Assembly: GCF_020687685.1 (NCBI RefSeq)
Contig: NZ_JAJEWM010000005.1
Coordinates: 124,001 to 188,000, forward strand
DNA from: Tessaracoccus sp. OS52
GTDB lineage: Bacteria; Actinomycetota; Actinomycetes; Propionibacteriales; Propionibacteriaceae
DNA length: 64,000 nt
Reading direction: 5' to 3'
A program made the translations under genes and the position numbers. Shown here in pieces: positions 19,494-27,054 of the stretch. The notes under the pieces are model-generated. The model searched no databases. It had not been told where the DNA came from and worked only from the letters and a program-made list of their open reading frames with translations. Each line of letters begins with the position of its first letter. Positions within the stretch are counted from its first letter, which is position 1.

Positions 19494-21230
19494 TCAAGCT
19501 GCCGCCGTGGGCCGGTGTGCCCACTCCAGCACCTCCCGCAGACGCTCGGGGGCGACGGTGAAGTTGGAGCCGATGTCGTCGGGATCCTGCGTCGCCCAGC
19601 CCTGGAGTCCGCGGTACCGGCCGCGCTTGTGGCACACGAGGTCGTAGAAGAAGTCGTGCTTCATGCCCTGCGTGGCAAGCGCCACCACGGTGACACCCTC
19701 CGGGGAGAAGGCCAGGTTGGACAGCGCGGCGCCCATGTTGCCTGCGACGAAGGACGCCCCCTTGAAGAGAGACACCTGGCCCGCGAAGTCCAGCTCCTCG
19801 GGGTGCACCACCTCGTAGCCGAACTCGTGGAGCACCGGGAGCAACTCCTCCTCGTTCTCCAGCCTGCGTCGGTGGTACTTGTTGCGGGAGACGTAGATCC
19901 GGTCCCGCTTGCCCTCCGGCAGCTCGCGGCCCAGCTCCGCCAGCCACGCGAACGCGCGGGGGGCCTTTCGCGTCGGATGCACCGAGACGGTGCCCAGCAC
20001 CGTCAGTTCGCGGAACAGCCGGGGGCGATTGTCCATGAACACCAGCTGGTCCTCCCGGAAGCCCGCCATCGCGAGGGTCTCGCGAACCACCTTCAGCATC
20101 CCGCCGCGACGGATGTTGAGCACGAGCCGCACCTTTTGCGGATCATGCAGGCCTGCGATGGCCGCGACCTTCGGCAGCGCGTCCAGCAGCCAGTGGCCGT
20201 AGTTGGCGTCCCACACCTGTTTGAGCAGCACCAGTGGCCGCTCCCGGTCTGCGGGGATGACCTCGTCGGGTTCGAAGACCAACCCGTTGGACCAGGCCCG
20301 GCCTCCCGCGAACTTCAGCATGGACTCGAAGGCGGGCAGGTTCTGGGCGCAGTTCAGGGTCTCGGACAGGATGTGACCCTCCGGCGTGATCGCGACCCCT
20401 CCCCCCACCACCCGGACGTCGCTGCGCACGGCGCTCGCCATCGGAGGCATCAGCACCGGTGAATCAACCTGAAGCCGCCTAAAGGCAGCCTCCACCTCAC
20501 GAGACGCGTCCACGGCCACCGCCGGGATCCGAAGGTAGCGGCCGGGCTCAAGGACCACCGCGTCAGGCGCGAGGTCGGCGACGGAGCGTCGGGTGTAGCG
20601 CCCGCCGACGTCGCTGCGCTTCCTGACCACCGTCGAGTTTCCCGGCGTCTCGGCAGAGGCGACCGTCTGCCGGCAGTACGCGTCGAACGCGTCCTTCGGC
20701 GCAGCGTCACCCTCCGGGAACAGGCCCTGGATGAGGACGGTCAGTCCGGCGCCCCAGGGTTCGGGCTGGTCGCCGTCGGTTCCCGGTTCTGCGCCGACGT
20801 CGCTGCCGTCTGCCACGTACAGCCCGCCCGGCGCGAGCGCCGGGAACAGCGATCTGAACGTGAGGACCGGATCCGGGGTCCCACGATCAAGCACGAGGTG
20901 GGGGGAGAACTCCGCTGCGAGGTCGTCGAGGAAGGCCTGCTCAGCCGACGACCCGGTCCTGATGATGATCCGCTCGGACACTCTCCCGGTCGGGTCGGCG
21001 TCGCTCCTCACCCGGACCACGGTCGCATTGGGCAGGTGCTCGGCCCACACCTCGGACTCGCCCGGTCCTCCGGCAAGCACCAGCACCGTCAGGTGGTCCT
21101 CGGAGATCGACTCGAGCATGGCGTCCAGCAGTGTCGAAGGGTCTGCCTCGGGCGTCGTCTCGTCGGCGCTCCGCCCGCCACGGACTTCGGCCGGGTTCAG
21201 CGCGCGCCCGCTCGTAGGTTCAGCCTCCAC
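19494..21230 (-). CDS. Glycosyltransferase family 61-like protein with N-terminal SAM-like region
   Basis: The C-terminal 300 residues match the GT61/DUF563 pattern: 'LLKQVWDANYGHWLLDALPK', then 'RDRIYVSRNKYHRRRLENEE', then 'FEYEVVHPEEL'-like text and 'GASFVAGNMGAALSNLAFSP'. GT61 enzymes are inverting transferases, including bacterial capsule and plant xylan examples. The first 150 residues contain 'HLTVLVLAGGPGESEVWAEH' and 'PVLTFRSLFPALAPGGLYVA', like a partial class I methyltransferase core. Start choice: GGAGGA ends one base before an ATG at 21236, too close, but 7 bases before the GTG at 21230, so GTG is preferred; the proteins differ by two residues. The longer open frame to 21539 is implausible sequence. 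It lies 67 bases downstream in orientation from nothing else and is probably its own unit. Confidence 0.75.
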   Translation of the reverse strand: MEAEPTSGRALNPAEVRGGRSADETTPEADPSTLLDAMLESISEDHLTVLVLAGGPGESEVWAEHLPNATVVRVRSDADPTGRVSERIIIRTGSSAEQAFLDDLAAEFSPHLVLDRGTPDPVLTFRSLFPALAPGGLYVADGSDVGAEPGTDGDQPEPWGAGLTVLIQGLFPEGDAAPKDAFDAYCRQTVASAETPGNSTVVRKRSDVGGRYTRRSVADLAPDAVVLEPGRYLRIPAVAVDASREVEAAFRRLQVDSPVLMPPMASAVRSDVRVVGGGVAITPEGHILSETLNCAQNLPAFESMLKFAGGRAWSNGLVFEPDEVIPADRERPLVLLKQVWDANYGHWLLDALPKVAAIAGLHDPQKVRLVLNIRRGGMLKVVRETLAMAGFREDQLVFMDNRPRLFRELTVLGTVSVHPTRKAPRAFAWLAELGRELPEGKRDRIYVSRNKYHRRRLENEEELLPVLHEFGYEVVHPEELDFAGQVSLFKGASFVAGNMGAALSNLAFSPEGVTVVALATQGMKHDFFYDLVCHKRGRYRGLQGWATQDPDDIGSNFTVAPERLREVLEWAHRPTAAA

Positions 21231-21351
21231 GTCCATTCCTCCAACCGCCGGCTCGCGGGCGAATCTACCGCGAGCCGCAAGTGTGGCGCATGAGGGTTGG
21301 CAGTCGGACCCGCAAGCACCGCTCTTCAGGCCGGGAGCGCCAAGGGGGCCT

Positions 21352-22011
21352 TCAGAACTCGGCGCGGGCCCACGTCGTGGCGTCGTCCACCCGCAGCTCC
21401 ACGGAAACCGGCCGCTCGTCGGGGACCGGCACAACCCACACGCCCGACCCACCAGACCCGTACGGGCCCTGCGCCAGCTCCCAGGAACCGCCCGAGGTGC
21501 GGCTCCCGTCGTCGGCGACGAGAATGCAGTCGTAGGCAACGCCGGCCCGACCCGCGGTGATGCTCAGCAGGAGGAACTCCTCGTCGTCGACGCTGGCGAG
21601 CGCAGCGGTCCCGACGACGTCGCCGCCCTCGGTGGTCAGCACGCTGCTGGCCAGGGTCTCTGCGTCCGGGGGCTGCGCTCCGAGGTAGGCGAGCGTGCCG
21701 CCGATCCCGGCGACCAGCCCCAGCACCACCGCCGCGGCCGCCGCGAGCAGCGGCACCCACGCCCGGGGGCGCTGCCGGAGGCGGGGGGCGACGTCGGGGC
21801 TGGCCAGCACCCGGCCCTCGAAGCCCGCCGGTGGAGCGACGGCAGGCGCGGCGACGAGGGCTTCGCGCATCGCCTCGTCGAGTTCGGTGTAGCGGGCCTG
21901 GCAGTCCGGGCAGTCCGCCAGGTGGGCATTGAACCGGTCGCGGGTCTGCGCATCACCCGAGCCCAGGGCGACGTCGAGGAGCTCGTCCTCATCAAGGTGC
22001 CGGTCAGTCAT
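21352..22011 (-). CDS. Zinc-finger anti-sigma factor (RskA-like)
   Basis: A 219-residue single-pass membrane protein. The cytoplasmic N-terminus has the H-x3-C-x2-C zinc-binding motif (HLADCPDCQARY, about residue 30-40) of anti-sigma domains that bind ECF sigma factors. A transmembrane helix lies at about residues 95-118 (LLAAAAAVVLGLVAGIGGTL). The extracytoplasmic domain, about 125-219, resembles the RskA C-terminal domain (segments 'SVDDEEFLLLSITAG', 'LVADDGSRTSGG'). Its ATG lies inside the sigma factor gene, overlapping by 8 bases, so the pair is made together and the anti-sigma factor holds the sigma factor inactive until a signal triggers proteolysis. Confidence 0.85.
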   Translation of the reverse strand: MTDRHLDEDELLDVALGSGDAQTRDRFNAHLADCPDCQARYTELDEAMREALVAAPAVAPPAGFEGRVLASPDVAPRLRQRPRAWVPLLAAAAAVVLGLVAGIGGTLAYLGAQPPDAETLASSVLTTEGGDVVGTAALASVDDEEFLLLSITAGRAGVAYDCILVADDGSRTSGGSWELAQGPYGSGGSGVWVVPVPDERPVSVELRVDDATTWARAEF

Positions 22012-22570
22012 GCTCGCTCTCCATCGCCTGCCGCAACCGCAACAGCCCGGTGCGGATCCTCGTCTTGGCGGTCCCCAGGGGGATGCCCTCGTGCTCGGCC
22101 ACCTCCGCGGCCGTCCGGCCGCCAATCACGGCCAGCACCACCGCCCGCGCCTGGTCGGCCGGCAGTGCCCGGAGGCGGGCGACGGCGGCCAGGGTCTCCA
22201 CGCCCGCCGCCGCATCCGGTGGCCCCTCCAGGGTCCGGGCCAGCAGCAACTCGAGGTCGGCGGACTCCGTCGGCACGCTCCGGCGCGCCCGCAGGGCATC
22301 GATGCCGAGGTTGCGGGTGATCGTGAGGAGCCAGCCGAGCACCGAGCCGCGCCGCGGGTCGAAGGTGGAGGCCGCCCGCCACGCCCGCAGGAACGCTTCC
22401 TGTGCGATGTCCTCGGCCAGCGCGCGGTCGTGGGTGATGGAGACCGCCAGCCCGAAGACCCTGGCCTGGAACCGGCGCACGAAGGCGACGGCGGCCGCCT
22501 CGTCGTCGACCGCCATCCCGGCCACGAGCGCGGCGTCACCGGCGCGATCGGTCAGCGGGAACAGGTTCAC
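22004..22570 (-). CDS. ECF sigma factor (SigK/SigL-like group)
   Basis: A 188-residue sigma-70 family protein with region 2 ('ALAEDIAQEAFLRAWRAAST', 'VLGWLLTITRNLGIDALRAR') and region 4 ('LPADQARAVVLAVIGGRTAA' followed by 'VAEHEGIPLGTAKTRIRTGL', the helix-turn-helix for -35 recognition). The open frame runs much further upstream, but that part is antisense to the divergent lipoprotein gene; GTG 22570 gives the usual length. The cognate anti-sigma gene overlaps its 3' end. It is divergent from the lipoprotein/DUF2231 pair, which are its likely targets by analogy with other sigma/anti-sigma loci. Confidence 0.87.
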   Translation of the reverse strand: MNLFPLTDRAGDAALVAGMAVDDEAAAVAFVRRFQARVFGLAVSITHDRALAEDIAQEAFLRAWRAASTFDPRRGSVLGWLLTITRNLGIDALRARRSVPTESADLELLLARTLEGPPDAAAGVETLAAVARLRALPADQARAVVLAVIGGRTAAEVAEHEGIPLGTAKTRIRTGLLRLRQAMESEHD

Positions 22571-22597
22571 AACCCTTGACACGGGCGAGGCGGCCCG

Positions 22598-22623
22598 AAG
22601 GATTGCGCGCCGACGCAATCCTT
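22598..22623. promoter_or_regulatory. Perfect inverted repeat in the sigma factor / lipoprotein divergent region
   Basis: AAGGATTGCG and CGCAATCCTT are perfect 10-base arms around CGCCGA. The site lies between divergent start codons at 22570 and 22680 and could be an operator or a hairpin in the 5' leader of either transcript. Confidence 0.5.
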
Positions 22624-22679
22624 TGGCGTCCTGGGGCCGTACCAAGGGAGAGGAACCTTTCTCAACACAGGAGGAAACC

Positions 22680-23288
22680 ATGGTGTCACTCGCACGCTTG
22701 ATCCACCCGGCCGCGGCGATCTTCGCCGCCGTCGTCCTCGCCAGCTGCTCCGGCGCCGGCCCCATCGAGGCGGACACGACCCCCGCCACCACGGAGGCCA
22801 CGACGGCGGCACCCGCCACCTCCGAGCCCGAGACCTCCGAGCCCGAGACCTCCGAGCCCGAGACCTCCGAGTCGGAGTCGACCGACGAAGCCAGCACTCC
22901 GGAGTCCTCGGAGTCAGCCACGGCGCCGAGCGACGGGGCGCTCGCACTGAAGCTGGCCGACTCCGACCTCGGCGAGATTCTCGTCGACGGCAACGGCCTG
23001 ACGCTCTACCTGTTCACCAAGGACACCCAGAACGCCGACGCCAGCGTCTGCGAGGGGCAGTGCCTGGTCAACTGGCCACCGCTGATCGGCGTCCCGACGG
23101 AGGGCGAGGGCGTCGACGACTCCAAGCTGGGCTCCTTCACCAAGCCCGACGGCACGGTGCAGGCCACGTACAACGGCTGGCCGCTCTACTACTGGATCGG
23201 TGACACCGAGCCCGGCCAGACCACTGGCCAGGGCGTCCAGGGCGTCTGGTACGTGCTGGATCGCGACGGCGACGCCGTCACGGGGTGA
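22680..23288 (+). CDS. Lipoprotein with Lipoprotein_15 (secreted repeat) domain
   Basis: A 202-residue lipoprotein: hydrophobic signal then lipobox 'VVLASCSG' with the lipidated cysteine at about residue 24. A low-complexity Glu/Thr/Ser/Pro linker follows (about residues 28-85, including three PETSE units). The C-terminal 110 residues match the Lipoprotein_15 repeat: 'EILVDGNGLTLYLFTKDTQN', 'CEGQCLVNWPPL' and 'YNGWPLYYWIGDTEPGQTTG'. The family's role is unknown, though it is often under ECF sigma control. AGGAGG lies 6 bases before the ATG. Its stop overlaps the GTG of the DUF2231 gene, so they form an operon, divergent from the sigma factor. Confidence 0.88.
   Translation: MVSLARLIHPAAAIFAAVVLASCSGAGPIEADTTPATTEATTAAPATSEPETSEPETSEPETSESESTDEASTPESSESATAPSDGALALKLADSDLGEILVDGNGLTLYLFTKDTQNADASVCEGQCLVNWPPLIGVPTEGEGVDDSKLGSFTKPDGTVQATYNGWPLYYWIGDTEPGQTTGQGVQGVWYVLDRDGDAVTG
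22821..22871 (+). repeat. 15-base tandem repeat encoding PETSE units
   Basis: Three identical TCCGAGCCCGAGACC units followed by a partial one, in the linker of the lipoprotein. The period keeps the frame, so the number of units may vary between strains. Confidence 0.85.
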
Positions 23289-23731
23289 GTGCGGTGGACA
23301 TCCTGGGCCTGCCGCTGCACCCGCTGGTGGTGCACGCCGCTGTCATCCTGGTTCCGCTCGCGGCGGCGGGTGCGCTGCTGCTGGTGTTCGTGCGGCCGGC
23401 CCGTGATCGCTACGGGTGGCTGACCGCTGGATTCGCCATCGCTGCCGGATTGGCCGCGATCGGTGCACGCGTCTCGGGGGAGGCGTTCCTGGCCTCGATG
23501 GGCGGCGGCAGCCCCGCCGCCCAGGCGCACCAGGCCTGGGGGACGTGGGTCCCGGTCCCGGCGGTCGCGCTCGCCGTCGCGCTGCCGGCCCTCATCTGGC
23601 TGGACCGGCGACCCGACGCCAGCCGGCCGCTTTGGCTGGCGCTGGCTGTGGTCGTCGCCGCCGCAGCGCTCGCGGGCCTCGTGCTGGTCCTGCTGGCCGG
23701 GCACTCCGGCGCCACCGCGGTCTGGGGTTGA
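23285..23731 (+). CDS. DUF2231 family membrane protein
   Basis: A 148-residue protein with four hydrophobic helices and the characteristic N-terminal 'LGLPLHPLVVHAAVILVPLA', which holds the conserved H-P-x3-H motif of DUF2231. The family is often found with cytochrome, copper or oxidoreductase genes, and its conserved histidines suggest haem or metal binding, but its function is unknown. The GTG start overlaps the lipoprotein stop (GTGA). Its TGA abuts the stop of the convergent ABC transporter gene, the two together forming TGATCA. Confidence 0.82.
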   Translation: MSAVDILGLPLHPLVVHAAVILVPLAAAGALLLVFVRPARDRYGWLTAGFAIAAGLAAIGARVSGEAFLASMGGGSPAAQAHQAWGTWVPVPAVALAVALPALIWLDRRPDASRPLWLALAVVVAAAALAGLVLVLLAGHSGATAVWG

Positions 23732-24523
23732 TCAGGCGGCGAGCTGGGGAAGCCAGCGCGTCAGTTCGAGGTGGCGCTGCGCCAGGTCCTGCTGGTCGTA
23801 GCGGCCCTGCTGGCGGTCGGCGACGATCGCACCGTCGAGCATATAGAGCACCCGGCTGGACCGGGCCGCCACCTGCACGTCGTGGGTGACCAACATGATC
23901 GTGGTGCCCTCGGCGTTCAGTTCGCCCAGGATGTCCATCACCTCGGCCGCGGCGTGGCTGTCCAGCGCTCCGGTTGGCTCGTCGCCCAGCAGGGCGACTG
24001 GGTCGTTGATCAGGGCGCGGCAGATGCCGACCCGCTGCAGTTGCCCGCCGGAGGCCTCCGTTACGTCGCGGTGGGCGAGGTGGGCGACGCCGGTCCGCTC
24101 CATGAGGGCCAGGGCACGCTCGTTGATCTCCGAGCGGGACCGCAGCCCCGCGGCATAGGCCGGAAGCACGACGTTGTCCAGCAGCGAGAGGTTCCTAAGC
24201 AGGTGCACCTGCTGGAACACGAATCCGATGGTGGTCAGCCGCAGCCTGGCCAGCTGGAGCTCATCAAGGCCCGCCAGTTCCTGGCCTGCCACGAACGCGG
24301 AGCCCGACGTCATTGCGTCCATGCCGCTCATCGTGTGCAGCAGGGTGGACTTGCCCGAGCCGGATGGGCCCATCACGGTGAGGAACTCGCCCCGATGGAC
24401 GCGGAGGTCCACGCCGTGCAGCACCTCGTGCCCGGCGTAGGACTTTGTCAGCCCGCGGGCCTCGAGCAGCGCCCACGCGTCGTCGGGTCCGGTGGGCCTG
24501 GTGGAATCAATGGTGGCGGTCAT
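23732..24523 (-). CDS. ABC transporter ATP-binding protein (MacB/LolD type)
   Basis: A 263-residue ATPase with Walker A GPSGSGKS (about residue 52-59), Q-loop 'IGFVFQQVHLLRNLSLLDNV', signature 'EASGGQLQR' (Ala in place of the usual Leu), Walker B 'VALLGDEPTGALDS' and H-loop 'LVTHD'. The IGFVFQ...L....NV and DEPTGALD signatures place it with MacB/LolD-type ATPases that power FtsX-like permeases for peptide, lipid or lipoprotein export rather than import. It is separated by 10 bases from the upstream permease gene, so the two form one transporter. Confidence 0.92.
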   Translation of the reverse strand: MTATIDSTRPTGPDDAWALLEARGLTKSYAGHEVLHGVDLRVHRGEFLTVMGPSGSGKSTLLHTMSGMDAMTSGSAFVAGQELAGLDELQLARLRLTTIGFVFQQVHLLRNLSLLDNVVLPAYAAGLRSRSEINERALALMERTGVAHLAHRDVTEASGGQLQRVGICRALINDPVALLGDEPTGALDSHAAAEVMDILGELNAEGTTIMLVTHDVQVAARSSRVLYMLDGAIVADRQQGRYDQQDLAQRHLELTRWLPQLAA

Positions 24524-24533
24524 GGTGTCTTCC

Positions 24534-26900
24534 TCATTCGATGGTGAGTGTGGAGATGGTCTGGGCGTTGCCCCGGTGCAGTGCTCCGGAGGCGGCCAGC
24601 GCGACGGCGGTCAGCAGGACCAGCGGGAGCGCCAGCATCGTGAGCAGCGGGTTGACGTCGAAGGCGATCCGGCTGGTGCCCTGCCCCAGCGTCTCCAGGC
24701 CACCGAACATGGCCTCGAACATGAGGTTGAACACCCCCTCCCCGACGGTGTTGGCCGCCACGGCCCCGACGACGACGCCGAGGAGCAGGACCAGCAGGAT
24801 GCGGGTCAGATACTGCGTCCGGATGCCGGCCTCGCCGGTTCCGAGGGCGCGCTGGACGGCGATCGGGGCAGCGTCGCGTGCCAGCAGCATCCGCGTGAAC
24901 AGCGCGGTCATGACCACCGCCAGGAGGACGGCCGCGACGGCGGCGACCGCGGCCGCGCCGCCCAGTTGCCCCGCGATCGGGCCCAGGGTCTGGGAGCGCC
25001 ACTGCGCGATGTCGGCGACGGTGGCGGGTGCGAGCTCGGAGGAGAGCTGGGAGGCCTTGGCGGCCACGTCCGCACCGGCGGCCAGGTCCACCCCGACCAC
25101 GTACCACATGACCTCCTCGCCGACGGTGTCAAGCATGCCCTTGGCCGTCCGGCCACCGTTGGTGATGTCCTGGTAGCTGCCGACGACCAACAGCTCGCGC
25201 CACTGCCCCCCGGTCTCGATCGGGAGCTTGTCTCCCACTTGCAGCCCCGCCTGGTTGAGCGCCAGCAGGGACAGGGCGATCTCCCAGTCCGTCGCGGGCG
25301 CGCGGCCGTCGGCGTAGGTGACCGGCAGCGCGGCGTGGTCGCCGTTCTCGACGTAGAGGCTGGCCTCGTTGCCGTCCTTGTCGACGGTGGCTTGCCGGGT
25401 GGTCACCATGGGGGCGATCGCCGCCACCTGCGGGTCGGACCTCAGTTGGGCGACGGCGGCGTCGAAGGCCGGGGCGGTTTCGCCGCCGCTCTGGCGCAGG
25501 TCGATGCGCAGGTCGACCGGTCCGGTGCCCATGTAACGGATGAAGTCGGGCGCGTTGGCGGTGGCGGCCGAACTGATGGGGACGACCATGATGAAGGTGC
25601 TGACGGCAAAGACGCCGACGAGCAGCAGGTAGGTGGGCAGGCGGCCCGCCACGTCCATCGCACCGAGGGTGAAGTTCAGCGGCAGCCGGGATCGGTGCAG
25701 GCGCGGGCGGAACCAGCCAGGGACCGGCCTGCCCGCCGGGCCGGACCCGAGGGCCTCGACCGCGCTGATGCGGTCGAATCGCCGCAGCAGCACCGCCACG
25801 AAGCCGACCAGGATGGCGAACACGGCCACCGCCGCCAGCGCCGGCGCGGCCCAGTCCCAGACGCTCGGCACCGAGCCCATGTAGCGGGTGATGCTGCTGG
25901 TCAGCACGGGAATCAGCAGCCGGCCGACCAGCAACCCGAGGAGGGTCGCCAAGCCGGCAAGCACGGCATACTTCACCAGGTAGGTGCTCTTGGTCTCGCC
26001 GGCGGGCACGCCGATCGCCTTGAGCACCCCGATCTCGCGCCGGTCCTGCTCGGCGGCGGTCAGGAACGCGAACCGCAGGCACAGCATGCCGACGCCGAGC
26101 AGCAGGACCGAGACCAGGATCACCACGGCGGCCACCAGGCCGTCGCCGATCATCGTGAACAGGCGGAACGTGGCCGCGTCCACCATCTGCCCGGCCTTGG
26201 GAAGGTCCGAATCCAGGTAGGCCTTCTCGAAAGCCGCGGTCTGGGTCGCCGGGTCCTTGAGCCAGAACTCGATCAGGTACTCCCGCGACCCGGTGTGGGC
26301 CGCCACCTCCGCGAGGTCCGACGGCGCGACCGCGAGGCGCTTGGAACTGGCGACGGCGGGGTTCATGATGGCATCCCGCGCGAAGCCCGCGACGACGAAC
26401 TCCTTGCGGAAACCGTCGGCCGCGGTGACTACCACCTGGTCTCCGACGACCAGGCCCGTCTCGACGTCGTAGTAGACGGGCAGCACGATGGACCCCGGTG
26501 CGACCTCCGTGATCGCTCGGTTGTCGAGGTCGAGGAGGACATCGTGGGAGGGGTTCGGGACCACCAGCGAGTTCTGCTGGATGTTGGCGGTCTGGGCCGT
26601 GCCGTCGAAGAGCAGGTTCGCGCCGTCGATGCCCAGCATGAGCATCGCCTGGTGGTGTTCGACGTCGTCGCGGCCCACCACCCACTGGTCGACGGGCGCG
26701 GCCTCGTAGTCCCCGGCATGCAGTTGCGCGACGTGGGGCGCCTTCGCCTGTTCCATCAGGTTGTCCGAGGCACCGACCAGCCGGACCAGCGTGCCGGCGC
26801 TCGCCGTAGCCAGCAGCACCGACAGCATCATGAGGACCACCAGCAGGACCGTGACGCCACGGTTGCGGACGAAGTCCTTGGCGATCATACGGGCGTACAC
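24534..26900 (-). CDS. ABC transporter permease with two FtsX domains
   Basis: A 788-residue membrane protein. The N-terminal helix (VTVLLVVLMMLSVLLATASA, about residues 15-35) is followed by a large extracytoplasmic domain, a first FtsX block (about 265-400, with 'REIGVLKAIGVPAGETKSTY'), a central anchor, a second extracytoplasmic domain and a final FtsX block (about 670-788, 'IAVQRALGTGEAGIRTQYL'). The duplicated layout is that of type VII (MacB-like) ABC exporters. The open frame goes to 27278, but GTG 26900 has AAGGAG 5 bases upstream and gives MYARMIAKDFVRNRG, the expected start. The ATPase partner follows. The substrate is unknown; antimicrobial or lipid export is possible. Confidence 0.9.
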   Translation of the reverse strand: MYARMIAKDFVRNRGVTVLLVVLMMLSVLLATASAGTLVRLVGASDNLMEQAKAPHVAQLHAGDYEAAPVDQWVVGRDDVEHHQAMLMLGIDGANLLFDGTAQTANIQQNSLVVPNPSHDVLLDLDNRAITEVAPGSIVLPVYYDVETGLVVGDQVVVTAADGFRKEFVVAGFARDAIMNPAVASSKRLAVAPSDLAEVAAHTGSREYLIEFWLKDPATQTAAFEKAYLDSDLPKAGQMVDAATFRLFTMIGDGLVAAVVILVSVLLLGVGMLCLRFAFLTAAEQDRREIGVLKAIGVPAGETKSTYLVKYAVLAGLATLLGLLVGRLLIPVLTSSITRYMGSVPSVWDWAAPALAAVAVFAILVGFVAVLLRRFDRISAVEALGSGPAGRPVPGWFRPRLHRSRLPLNFTLGAMDVAGRLPTYLLLVGVFAVSTFIMVVPISSAATANAPDFIRYMGTGPVDLRIDLRQSGGETAPAFDAAVAQLRSDPQVAAIAPMVTTRQATVDKDGNEASLYVENGDHAALPVTYADGRAPATDWEIALSLLALNQAGLQVGDKLPIETGGQWRELLVVGSYQDITNGGRTAKGMLDTVGEEVMWYVVGVDLAAGADVAAKASQLSSELAPATVADIAQWRSQTLGPIAGQLGGAAAVAAVAAVLLAVVMTALFTRMLLARDAAPIAVQRALGTGEAGIRTQYLTRILLVLLLGVVVGAVAANTVGEGVFNLMFEAMFGGLETLGQGTSRIAFDVNPLLTMLALPLVLLTAVALAASGALHRGNAQTISTLTIE

Positions 26901-27043
26901 AGCGGCTCCTTGCGCGGAACCGGGCCACTCGTTGGTCCGGATTCCCTGAGTCCCGAATCTATGGACGTGATGCGGCCATGGCCATCGGGTCCAGACCTGA
27001 ACCGACCCGGAGCTGTTCCCTGAGAAGGGGACCCTGCCCGGGT

Positions 27044-27049
27044 TAGGAT
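27044..27049 (+). promoter_or_regulatory. -10 element of a leaderless promoter for the FAD-Rieske gene
   Basis: TAGGAT lies 5 bases before the ATG at 27055 with no ribosome binding site between, placing transcription start at the A of ATG. It is in the 154-base divergent gap shared with the ABC permease; nothing else was recognised there. Confidence 0.5.
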
Positions 27050-27054
27050 CTGTC

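Noticed and set aside
24492-27023. An 843-codon plus-strand frame opposite the FtsX permease
   Set aside because: Same antisense effect of GC-rich codon bias; the product is a His/Gln/Arg/Gly-rich low-complexity string with no motif.
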